Position numbers and translations under genes: made by a program
Part shown: piece by piece, positions 44,991 through 54,500 of the stretch
Layout of the letters: each line of letters begins with the position of its first letter
How positions within the stretch are numbered: the first letter of the stretch is position 1
The notes under the pieces: generated by a model
Database searches by the model: none
Seen by the model: only the letters and a program-made list of their open reading frames with translations
What the model was told of the DNA's origin: nothing
Source of the DNA: an uncultured Colwellia sp.
GTDB taxonomy: Bacteria; Pseudomonadota; Gammaproteobacteria; Enterobacterales; Alteromonadaceae
Assembly: GCA_913020705.1 (NCBI GenBank)
Contig: CAJWBY010000002.1
Location: 1 to 64,000, forward strand
DNA length: 64,000 bases
Direction of reading: 5' to 3'

Positions 44991-46344
44991 TTACGTTTCA
45001 TTGATACCGTATTTTTCTAATCGGCGATACATCGATGATTTAGTTAACCCGAGTGTAATAGCTGCTTTAGGAACATTATTATGATTTAACTCCAAAGCCT
45101 GTTCTATCAATATTTGTTCGGCTTCTTCAAGTGTCATCATCGGTAATTTATTGTTCTGTTTAAGCATAGACAAATGCAAATCTTCATGTCCTAGGCTACT
45201 GCTTTGCGCCAACAAAACAGCTCGTTCCATTAAATGACTCATTTCACGAACATTGCCCGGCCAATGATATGTTTCAAGTGCTTTCAGAGCTGAAGCAGTT
45301 AAACTTAATTCTTCTCTTTTATATTTTTTTCCATGCACAGCAATAAAATGTTTTGCTAAAGGCACTATATCTTTAAATCTTTCTTGCAATGAAGGTACGC
45401 GGAGTTCGATTGTATTGAGGCGAAAATAAAGATCTTCTCGAAAATTACCTTCACTGATTAATTGGGCAATATCTCCATTAGTCGCACAAATAATTCTGCT
45501 ATCTGCATGCTGTGTTTGGCTCGAACCTAATACTTCATATTCTCCAGATTCTAGTACTCGTAATAATTTTGCTTGTTGTGAGAGAGGGGATATTAGCAAT
45601 TTCATCTAAAAATAAAGTGCCGTGTTTGGCCAACTCAAAACGGCCAATACGATTATTTTTAGCGTCAGTGAATGCGCCTTTTTTATGGCCAAATATTTCA
45701 CTTTCGAATAAAGATTCTGAAATAGCCCCCATATTAACAGAGATAAAAGACTCGCTAGTACGGTGAGACTTCTCGTGAATTCGTTTAGCTAAATGACTTT
45801 TCCCTGTACCATTATCACCCGTTAATAAAATACTTGCGTCAGTTGCTGCAACGGAATCAATTTGACGTAATAATTTTTCCATAGATTCTGACCGCCAAGA
45901 AAAATCTTGTTCGACAGCGCTCTCTAATTGCTGTTTCAGTTTTTGGTTCTGATCTTGTAAACCAGTCATTTTTAGCTGTTGCCTAATAATCTGAATCAAC
46001 CTTTGATTATTCCATGGCTTTTCAACAAAATCACAAGCACCAAGACGCATAGCACTAACAGCAAGATCGACATTAGACCAACCGGTCATAGCAATAACGG
46101 GGATCACAAAGTCTGATTTGCTTAACCAGGTCAAAAAGCGTAAACCTTCTTCACCTGAAGTGGTGTCTAGGGAGAAGTTCATATCAAGCAAAATCAAATC
46201 AACAGTGTTTTCATCCAAGATGGCTTGGGCGTAATGATGATTTTCGGCTTCAAGGATCGAAAAACCTTGGTCTTCAAGGATAAAGGCGGCACTTAAACGG
46301 ATTTCGGGGCTGTCATCGACAACCAGTATTTGAAGTTTAGACAT
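44991..46344 (-). pseudogene. NtrC-family sigma-54 activator with a frameshift
   Basis: The start is taken at ATG 46344 (MSKLQILVVDDSPE). Domains are REC (Asp near residue 51 in LILLDMNFS), AAA+ with Walker A TGDNGTGKSHLAKR and the sigma-54 loop KKGAFTDAKNNR, and a C-terminal Fis-type helix-turn-helix (VPKAAITLGLTKSSMYRRLEKYG). The frame breaks after LFLDEIANIP near 45581-45590 (a GGGG run beside AGAGAG on the plus strand). LSQQAKLLRVLESGEYEVLG continues in another frame and overlaps it. Removing one base restores the family sequence. As it stands, the protein lacks half of its ATPase and its DNA-binding domain. Confidence 0.87.
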
Positions 46345-46543
46345 CACGATTAATGAGAACTCACTGATAATATGACTTGTGATAATAAATTGCCTATCAA
46401 GATTGAACAAGACAAATATCGTCACTTAACGTAAATCGTTTTTAAACTATTTACTGTGGATAATAAAAAACCTTCTGATGTGTTGTAAATATAATCGAAT
46501 TAATCTTATAAAGCATAGGAATCATGCTGTAAGAAAACAGAAT

Positions 46544-46579
46544 CACTATGACCGATACTAAAAAGTATCGGTCATAGTG
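46544..46579 (-). terminator. Strong intrinsic terminator after the hydrolase pseudogene
   Basis: The perfect 16-bp stem CACTATGACCGATACT (46544-46559) / AGTATCGGTCATAGTG (46564-46579) has an AAAA loop. It lies 16 bp beyond the stop of the broken hydrolase gene. On the minus strand the stem is followed by ATTCTGTTTTC. It isolates that gene from the regulator downstream. Confidence 0.85.
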
Positions 46580-46595
46580 GTTTGTGATAACTAAT

Positions 46596-47155
46596 TTATT
46601 GAGTAAGCATTACCATTGCATTAATAATATTGTTGTATCCGACTTCATCGAAATTACTTGAATGAGAATTCATAAAGCCATGTAAATATTCAACCTGAGT
46701 TATATCAACATTCTGTTTTTCGACTAACTTATCAATTAACTCACAAACATCAAAATGTGATTCGTTTTTAGGGAAAACCAAATGAGTTTTAAAGCTAGGT
46801 GTAATTTGTGTGTAATTTGTGTGTAATTTCTAATTTGCGAGCCATAAAAACAAATCCCTTGCTCAATGAGATCATTTGTATTGTTGTGAGATAAGCGCCA
46901 AATAGCAGAAGCTCCAATACTAAAACCGATGAGAGTCGTTTTACATTCAAGATGTGATAAAGCATTTAAGATATTTGAAACGTAACGATCAAGCCCAACC
47001 TGATTAACAAAGTACGAATATGCCTCAGCTTCATTCTTAAAGTCCATATATTCACCTTCATATGGGTCAATAATACTGTTTGCCCCAATTTTTTCTTTTA
47101 GTATAATTAAAGCTGGTGTAATACCAAAAACATCAGAAAATATAATTGCGTTCAT
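46596..47155 (-). pseudogene. Dienelactone-hydrolase-like alpha/beta hydrolase broken by an 11-bp duplication
   Basis: The first part (47155 to about 46823) reads MNAIIFSDVFGITPALIIL and reaches the nucleophile elbow LIGFSIGASAIWRL, then ICFYGSQIRNYTQIT. An extra copy of an 11-bp unit then shifts the frame. Skipping one copy restores PSFKTHLVFPKNESHFDVCELI and the segment ending YLHGFMNSHSSNFDE, which carries the family's catalytic His in HGF. The intact gene would encode ~183 residues. The current product loses the catalytic His, so it should be inactive. Confidence 0.85.
46801..46822. repeat. 11-bp tandem duplication causing the frameshift
   Basis: GTAATTTGTGT is present twice in direct succession (46801-46811 and 46812-46822), followed by a partial third copy GTAATTT. 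Deleting one unit restores the hydrolase reading frame. This is a typical strand-slippage product and not a homopolymer read error. Confidence 0.9.
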
Positions 47156-47255
47156 TAAATCTCTCTCACATAACCCTATATTATTTCTTTTTTACAATAG
47201 CTTTTATTGTGTTTCAATTTTGCTAAGCACAATGACTATTCTCTTAAAAAAACGG

Positions 47256-48260
47256 CTAAGACACTAGTCTATTTTTTATATAAAACAAGGGGCTATATCC
47301 GTACCATCTTTTAAATGCACGATTAAATGAACTTTGGTCAGAAAAACCAAGTTTAATCGCAATTTCGCTTAATGGGTATTTTCCAATATATAGCAGTACC
47401 CGCCTTTTTCGTTCTGATTCATGTAAATGCGCAAATGTTGTGTTCTCAAGTTTTAAATGACGTTGTAAAGTTCGCGCTGTCATATTTAATGCACTCGCCG
47501 TGCGGTTCAAACTGCAATCATCCAAATCATATTTAGCGATAAGTATATGATTAATTTGCTCTGTTAATAATTGCTGACTTTTATATCCTGATAATTGCTG
47601 GTCTGATACTTGTTTAAGTACAAGATGAATTTGAGTATTATCTGTTTTAAAGGGTAAAGCTAAATAGCTGCTAGGAAAAATTATTTGGTTGAACTTAGCG
47701 TCAGCTTCTATTGGGCAATTGAACCAATTAGACAATGTATCTTTTTCATTGTATGACAACGATTGTGTAAAACTAATTGCACTGGGGGATAAATCAGGAT
47801 TTAGTAATTGCCGAATAACACTCACCCAAGCGGTCATATTCCGTAAGATAACCTGCTGATTACAGTTTGTATCTGGTATCCACCTTATAACTGCAGTGTC
47901 ATCTTCCTGTTCAAATTCTGTTTGTCCAATATCAGCAACTAAGCTGTCATAGACAAGCAACGCTGAAATTGCGCTTGCCAGATTATTACTCGATTCAATT
48001 AAGTATCCTAATACTCCAAAGTCAGCTGTACGAATTTGCTGGCCAAGCCTGAAGCCAAATAAGGGGTCGTTTAAGGTGTTTTTTGCATATTCAAGCAGTG
48101 AATTATAACTTTTTAGACTTATTCGAGGTGATAACTGATGAGTTTTATTGTTACTGTATTCATTAAAATTTATAGACAACAAAACAGATTGGCTGTCGAG
48201 ACTAAGTGTTTCTAGGTAATCAAGGCAACTTGAAAAGTAGTGGTCGGCAAGTGTCTTCAT
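47256..48260 (-). CDS. AraC-family transcriptional regulator (OruR/ArgR-like, arabinose-binding-type N-domain)
   Basis: A 334-residue regulator. Residues ~15-200 are the Arabinose_bd-type ligand domain (DPLFGFRLGQQIRTADFGVLGYLIESSNNLASAI). Residues ~235-330 contain two helix-turn-helix motifs (LNRTASALNMTARTLQRHLK and LSEIAIKLGFSDQSSFNRAFKRWYGYSP). It is divergent from the SRPBCC/sterol-desaturase pair, with starts 97 bp apart, so it is the likely regulator of that pair. Related regulators often control lipid or amino-acid catabolism; the ligand is unknown. Confidence 0.93.
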   Translation of the reverse strand: MKTLADHYFSSCLDYLETLSLDSQSVLLSINFNEYSNNKTHQLSPRISLKSYNSLLEYAKNTLNDPLFGFRLGQQIRTADFGVLGYLIESSNNLASAISALLVYDSLVADIGQTEFEQEDDTAVIRWIPDTNCNQQVILRNMTAWVSVIRQLLNPDLSPSAISFTQSLSYNEKDTLSNWFNCPIEADAKFNQIIFPSSYLALPFKTDNTQIHLVLKQVSDQQLSGYKSQQLLTEQINHILIAKYDLDDCSLNRTASALNMTARTLQRHLKLENTTFAHLHESERKRRVLLYIGKYPLSEIAIKLGFSDQSSFNRAFKRWYGYSPLFYIKNRLVS

Positions 48261-48357
48261 TTGTCGTCTAAAGCTAATTAATGATCGTGTAAAAGCAAGT
48301 CTGCCATGGATTTTTTTTATATACTAGTGGAATGTTAAAATAGATCCCGATGTAAAA

Positions 48358-48801
48358 ATGATATCAATAGACGTAAAGCAAATCATTAACGCAACACCTT
48401 TGCAAATTAGAGACGTAATGCTTGAACATGAGCAGTTAAACCGTTTTTTTAATGCTGAATTTATGCTCGTTCGAAAACAAAAGGAAGGCGAAATTAAAGG
48501 CGGCAAAGGTGCTATTAGACAAATAAGTATGATGGGCGTTAAATTCGAAGAAGAGATTGTCAGCGCAGACATCAATCATATTAGTTATCAAATAATTGGG
48601 AATAAACCCGTTTCGGAACATCGTGGTAATATTCATTTTTCTCAAGTTGACAATACAACATCACCGAAAACAGAAATTAACTATAAAATACGTTGTAAAG
48701 CTCCTTGGTGGATCCCAACTTTTTTACTCAGTTTCTTCATTAATAAAGATGTTAAAGAAGCACTTAGCAAATTAGCAATCAAATTCAATGGGGAAAAATA
48801 A
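48358..48801 (+). CDS. SRPBCC-family (polyketide cyclase/lipid-binding fold) protein
   Basis: A 147-residue protein with the START/SRPBCC layout: an N-terminal strand (ISIDVKQIINATPLQIRDVML), strands around GGKGAIRQISMMGVKFEEEIVSAD and ISYQIIGNKPVSEHRGNIHF, and a long C-terminal helix (NKDVKEALSKLAIKFN). The fold makes a deep pocket for hydrophobic ligands. Its stop overlaps the start of the sterol-desaturase gene by one base (TAATG), so the two are translationally coupled and may act on the same lipid. Confidence 0.82.
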   Translation: MISIDVKQIINATPLQIRDVMLEHEQLNRFFNAEFMLVRKQKEGEIKGGKGAIRQISMMGVKFEEEIVSADINHISYQIIGNKPVSEHRGNIHFSQVDNTTSPKTEINYKIRCKAPWWIPTFLLSFFINKDVKEALSKLAIKFNGEK

Positions 48802-49622
48802 TGTCAATAGAAATTATCCTACTTGCGCTAAGTCCAATTTTTATTCTTTTTGTTTCGTATGAGTTTATTAAATACAGACGGTTGTACGATATTAAAGATA
48901 GTTTGGCGAATACTGCACTTGCGCTTATGCATCAAGCTTCAGATGCGATTGCCCTATTGGTATTAATGCCATTTTTTTATTGGCTGTATGACTTTCGATT
49001 ATTTGATGTAGAACTTTCAATAATAACTGTTTTTGGCGCCTTTTTATTACAAGACTTTTTGTACTATTGGTTTCATAAAGCATCCCACCATATTCATTGG
49101 TTATGGGCCGCCCATGTTGTTCATCACAGTTCAACAAAAATGAATTTCTCTACCGCTTTTAGACAAAGCTTAATGTACCCTCTGGCAGGAATGTGGGTAT
49201 TTTGGCTACCGATGATATTAATCGGTTTTGACCCTGTAACTGTATTTACGGTAGTGGCACTTAATTTGGCCTATCAATTTTTTGTACATACACAAATAGT
49301 AAACAAGTTGGGTTGGTTTGAAAAAGTGTTCAATACACCTTCACACCACAGAGTGCATCATGCAATTAACGAGGGTTATCTGGATAAAAACTTTGCAGGT
49401 GTGCTTATTATTTGGGATAAACTGTTTGGGACTTACGCTGAAGAAACAACCGATAAAATTTGCAAATATGGGATAATTGGACAAATTAAGAGTAATAACC
49501 CAATAACAATTACTTTTCATCAATGGCATTATTTAGCGAAAACTATGCTGACAGCTAAAGGGGTCAAGTTGAAACTTAAGGCTTTATTCGGTTACCCCAC
49601 AAGTTCAGTAAAGAATAAGTAA
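48801..49622 (+). CDS. Sterol desaturase/fatty-acid hydroxylase family membrane protein
   Basis: A 273-residue integral membrane diiron enzyme. The three histidine boxes of the superfamily are visible: FHKASHH near residue 93 (HxxxHH), HVVHHSS near 111 (HxxHH) and the last box SHHRVHHAIN near 188 (HHxxHH). Four or so hydrophobic segments surround them. Members hydroxylate or desaturate sterols, fatty acids, carotenoids or ether lipids. The substrate is unknown. It is paired with an SRPBCC lipid-binding protein and a divergent AraC regulator. Confidence 0.92.
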   Translation: MSIEIILLALSPIFILFVSYEFIKYRRLYDIKDSLANTALALMHQASDAIALLVLMPFFYWLYDFRLFDVELSIITVFGAFLLQDFLYYWFHKASHHIHWLWAAHVVHHSSTKMNFSTAFRQSLMYPLAGMWVFWLPMILIGFDPVTVFTVVALNLAYQFFVHTQIVNKLGWFEKVFNTPSHHRVHHAINEGYLDKNFAGVLIIWDKLFGTYAEETTDKICKYGIIGQIKSNNPITITFHQWHYLAKTMLTAKGVKLKLKALFGYPTSSVKNK

Positions 49623-49629
49623 CTTCCTT

Positions 49630-49665
49630 CGACATTTGATTAATTTAACTATTAATCAAATGTCG
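49630..49665. terminator. Bidirectional intrinsic terminator
   Basis: The perfect 14-bp stem CGACATTTGATTAA (49630-49643) / TTAATCAAATGTCG (49652-49665) has an 8-base loop. It lies between the convergent sterol desaturase and the outer-membrane remnant and can serve both strands, although neither side has a long T-run. Confidence 0.75.
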
Positions 49666-49695
49666 AGCGTTAGATTAGACAACAAATAATGATCA

Positions 49696-50445
49696 CTAAT
49701 ACTGAACGCCAAAATACAAACTCAATACTTGTTTTTTAATTTTGAATTGTCTTGTAGAAGTTATCTCATCAACTTCTCCACCACCAAAATTATCAAGTTG
49801 AGAGTTAGTGCCATAGCCATCACCAAAATTCATTACAAGCCCTGTAGTAATATTATAGTTAGACGCTTTATAGTTTACAGAAAATGTAACACCAATAAAA
49901 TCGACATCTTCTTGTGGACGGAACAACATAACACCATCTGCCCTCTGTTCATTGAAAGCGTCGAGTGAAATATTACTATTGTCCGTATAAATACCAAAAG
50001 CAATTTTTGTTTTATGAGATATTTCTACTTCTATCGCTGCAGACATATTTGTTACTGATTCAAATTCTCTGGTTATATCAATTACGCTTCCATATTCACT
50101 AGCACTTGAGAATTCAATAGGAGAATCCACTTTATTATAATGGTGTATGTCCATCGTAAGCATAATATTATCAAAGGTAACATTAGCGCCAACTTCTATA
50201 GCTAAAGGATAATCTTGTTTAGTGTCTATATAAAAACGAGCTGTTCTTCTATCAAACTCATTTTCTTCATCATCACCAAAGTAAAATTCTGACGTTTCTT
50301 TAATACCATTTGTCCACTTATCGCTATATTGCAAATCACGTGACAAACTGTATTTTTGAGATATGGTAAACCCTATAGCATAATTGTCTTGATGATAAAT
50401 AGCACCGAATTTAGGCTCAATTAATACTTCATCATCTAATAGACA
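49696..50445 (-). pseudogene. Remnant of an outer-membrane beta-barrel protein (N-terminus lost)
   Basis: The frame is open from just after TGA at 50446-50448 to the stop at 49696. It reads LLDDEVLIEPKFGAIYHQDN, then alternating beta-strand residues typical of a barrel (AIEVGANVTFDNIMLTMDIHHY, YNITTGLVMNFGDG), and ends in the Phe/Tyr-terminated signature LSLYFGVQY used for barrel assembly. There is no signal peptide and no plausible start at the head of the frame; the first TTG at 50346 lies inside a strand. It resembles the C-terminal ~250 residues of a FadL/OmpP1-type barrel. Probably inactive. Confidence 0.7.
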
Positions 50446-50784
50446 TCAAGCAGGGTCAAAGACGATGGACACATTATGTATTGTCTTAACATCTTTAATC
50501 CTGAGTAATCTGTTCCTTACTTATAATTTAGACTTAATTCTAAATTCGGGTAAATTATTTAACTCAACTCTTACTAAAATAATGAAAAGTCAAATAGAAA
50601 CTTCTGCCATTTTCTAATCAATTTGATGCAAGAATTTCCGTATTTGTCATGCTTTTGGACACTTGAGCCATACTTTTAATATTCATCAAGCCATATAATA
50701 GCCTCAATTAGAAATAAACTCGCTGCTCAGAGTATTAATTAGCAAAGCCTTGAATATGAAATAAATAAAGTAGGATGTTACATT
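50446..50784. other. Intergenic region; 5' part of the barrel gene missing
   Basis: This 339-bp stretch should contain the start of the outer-membrane protein, but no frame continues it. I see no transposase, inverted repeat or other cause for the loss. The right end presumably carries the promoter of the solute-binding protein. Confidence 0.4.
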
Positions 50785-51582
50785 ATGATAATAGTATTCA
50801 AAAAATTAATATTACTTATTTCCCTTATTCCGCTCTTAAGTATAGCGAATTCAGGCATGGATTTGGGTTTATTAAATCAGGACAAAGGTAAAGTGATTCT
50901 GACTGTCGCTATAGAAGAGATAGGATATTTTCCTTATAACTATGAAGAAAATGGTGAAATAAAAGGATTCACTATTGATGTTCTTAATTATTTTGAAGCA
51001 AACTCAAAGTATGATTTTGAGTTTATAATTCTCCCTTGGTCACGAGCACTCTATCTTGTGGAACAAGGTAAAGTTGACCTTATATTAACGTTATTTAGAA
51101 ATAAAGAACGTGAGAAAATATATCACTTCATAGAACCATCGTACGGTTACGAAGTTAATCAACTTTTTACTCTAACGGACAGTAAATTTGAATTTTCTGG
51201 CCAACTAAACGAATTAGCCAAATATTCTATTGGAACAAAAAGAGGATATTCATACGGCGAAACTTTCGACAAAACAAATGATTTAACTAAATTACCTGTA
51301 TTAAATGAAGAAGTATTATTGAAATTGTTACTTTCTGGTCGTATTGATATGGCTATTTCGAATCCATATGTTTTTAATAAATTAATCACAAAATACAACG
51401 TGAGTAATAACGTTAAACCAATATGGCCCTATATCGACAAAACGCCAGTCTACTTAGGACTGACTAAAGAGAGAAACGATTCTTTAGAAATAAAACAAGC
51501 CTTTGGACAATTAACCGAACAATTAAAAGCCTCAAATTATTACCTTGAACTATTGAATAAGTATCATCTAGACTTCAAGTAA
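50785..51582 (+). CDS. Periplasmic solute-binding protein, family 3 (SBP_bac_3)
   Basis: A 265-residue protein with signal peptide (FKKLILLISLIPLLSIANSG) and a family-3 binding fold: LTVAIEEIGYFPYNYEENGEIKGFTIDVLNYF, then LILPWSRALYLVEQGKVDLILTLFRNKEREKIY, and the second lobe KYSIGTKRGYSYGETF. This marine subtype typically binds amino acids or other small polar ligands without a linked permease. It ends 5 bp from the tail-to-tail hybrid kinase, which itself contains two family-3 domains. Confidence 0.9.
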   Translation: MIIVFKKLILLISLIPLLSIANSGMDLGLLNQDKGKVILTVAIEEIGYFPYNYEENGEIKGFTIDVLNYFEANSKYDFEFIILPWSRALYLVEQGKVDLILTLFRNKEREKIYHFIEPSYGYEVNQLFTLTDSKFEFSGQLNELAKYSIGTKRGYSYGETFDKTNDLTKLPVLNEEVLLKLLLSGRIDMAISNPYVFNKLITKYNVSNNVKPIWPYIDKTPVYLGLTKERNDSLEIKQAFGQLTEQLKASNYYLELLNKYHLDFK

Positions 51583-51587
51583 CAAGT

Positions 51588-54500
51588 TTACCTTCGTCGT
51601 TGGCTATTACCTTGTTGAACAGCAATGGATTTTGACTCGGGTAACCATCGCTTTAATGCCTCTTGCAACTTACTTGGGTTTACAGGTTTAGAAATAAAGT
51701 CATCCATTCCTACGGAGAGACATTTGTCTCTATCCCCTTGCATTGAATTAGCGGTCATTGCAACTATAGGTATCCGTTGATTGAGCACTTTCGATTCAGG
51801 AAGCCGTATTTTCTGAGTAGCTTCATAACCATCCATCACTGGCATTTGACAATCCATCAAGACTAAATCAAAAGGTAAATTCTCTAACGTGTTCAGTGCT
51901 TCTTGTCCGTTAGCTGCTATATCAACTTGTATACCAAATTTTTTCAATAAACCTTGAGCCACTTTTTGATTTACCGCATTATCTTCAACCACCAACACTC
52001 TTGCATTGAACTGTGGGAGTTGACGTGCACTATAGGCAGTAACCAAAGGTTGTTTGGGTGAATTTGCGCCCGCAATTGTCATTAAAGTATTATAGAGAAT
52101 AGACTGAACAATGGGTTTATTCAGATATCCATTAAATCCAGCTTCTTTCAATTTTTCAGCATCTCCACGTTGTCCTTGTGAAGTGAGCATCATCAAGCGA
52201 GTATTCGGAAAAAGACGACTATCCTCTTTAATTCTCATTGCTAATTGAAAGCCATCCATTTCAGGCATTTGCATATCTAGGATAGCAATATTATAAGGAC
52301 TGCCATTTTCAAAGGCTTTAGTTAAGCTTTCTAAAGCTTTTTTCCCGCTATCAACTAAGGTATGCTTGACTTGCCATTTAGTAAGCAACAAACCTAACAA
52401 CGTTCGATTGGTTAAGTTATCATCTACCACTAATATTTTTTGATTATGTAAATTATCGTAAATTTTCTTGGGGCGAGTGTTGGTAGAATTTTCAACATTG
52501 ATAGTAAACCAAAATGTGGAACCCTGACCTTCGACACTGTTTACTCCTATTTCACCTTCCATCAACTCTGCTAATTGTTTACTGATTGAGAGACCTAGGC
52601 CAGTCCCCCCATATTTACGAGTAGTTGACCCGTCTGCTTGGCTGAAACGTTCAAAAAGCTTACTTCTTTGTTCTTCAGAAAGGCCGATACCTGTATCAGT
52701 TACCTCAAAGAGAAGCTTTGTTCTTTGCTCTGTCTTTTCTTCAATTTTACAATTTACTGAAACTTCACCTTTGTCAGTAAATTTAATGGCATTACCCACC
52801 AAGTTATTGAGTATTTGTCTTATACGGCCAGGATCAGCAACGAACGACTGCGTTGGTATTAAATTCGCGGGGCAGATAAGCTCTAGCTGCTTATTGTGTG
52901 CCTGAAAAGATAGAGTGCTTCCAAGGTCGTGTAACAATAATGCCAAATCAAACTCAAGCGGTTCAAGCTCTAACTTACCAGCTTCAACTTTTGAAAAGTC
53001 AAGAATATCGTTAATAACACCCAACAGAGATTCAGCACTGTTCTTTACTGTTTTAGCGAAGTTATGTTGCTCTTTATTCAATGGCGTATCAAGCAATAGA
53101 TTAGTCATGCCAATCACACCGTTCATAGGGGTTCGAATTTCATGGCTCATGTTCGCTAAAAAATCAGTTTTGGACTCGTTTGCCACTTCCGCTTGTTTTT
53201 TCGCTTCAGCTAAGTGAGTAATAATTTCTTTTTGATGTGAAATATCGGTACTTATATAAGTATAACCACTCAATTTATTCACGTTATTATAAAGCGGTAC
53301 AATAGTAGTATCTACCCAGTAAAGCTTTGTGTCTTTAGCTGTAATAAGGACTTCATCGTGCCAAAATTCTCCCTGAGAAACTTCTAAAAACATCTTGTGC
53401 CAATAACTTTTGGACTGATTTTCCGAGTTGAGAATCTTATTATTTTCGCCAATAAGCTCTTCTCGACTATAACCACTGAGTAAACAAAACTTATTATTCG
53501 CGTAGGTAATAATACCTTTGATGTCTGTTACAAGAACCAATGAGTGCTCGTCCATTGCTGTTTTCTGTGCAGCTAAATCTTGTTGAGCGGTAATGCGTGT
53601 TTCTTCATTTATAATCCGAGCCTCGATTTCGACTTGGAGTCTTTTGTTCATACGGAAGAAAATAACAATGATCAAAATGAGTAATGATAATATCGGTAGT
53701 GACCAAAAAACAATCGTTGATAATTGGGTGCCCGATTGAACATGTACTGACAACCAATTATTTGCAATGGCAGAATGCTGTTTCTTATCCATGTTCGCAA
53801 AAGTTTTATTTAATATGGGAATAAGGGGTTCGAGGCCTTTACGTACAGCCATTGATAATTCAAGTTTATACGGCGTAAATGCAGTAATAATTAAATCAGT
53901 TATTTTATTTTTACTTATTTCATAATTAATCGCCGCAATTGAGTCAACAAAAGCATCGATTTCACCCGACTGTAACTTTTCAATCCCTTCTTGAAGTGAC
54001 TCAACATCTACTATATCTATATTTGGATAATCTCGACTGATAAGCTGATTATAAACATAGCCTTTTATTAGGCCTAATTTCTTGCCACTTAATGACGATA
54101 AACTTTCCGCATAAAAAGCATTTTTCTTACTAAGAATGACTAATGAAATTTCAAAATATGGATTGGTGAAATTAATATGTTCTGCTCTTTCTTCTGTAAA
54201 AAATATTGAAGACATGATATCTATATTACCACGCTCAAATTCCTCTAGAGCTCCAGACCAACTTAGTTCTAATGTTGGTTTCAGATCTATTTGTAATTGT
54301 TCTTGTGCATACTGCATGTAATCAGCTGAAATGCCGCTATGTTCACCTTGGTCATCATTAAACTCAAAGGGAGCCCAAGCAGGATCGGTTCCTAAACTAA
54401 ACGTATTATTTTGAGACAACCATTTTTTTTCAGTCCCCGTTAAACTAGACACTGTGGATAGGTCATTAAAAAAAGGTTTTAACGTTGGTAACCACTTTTT

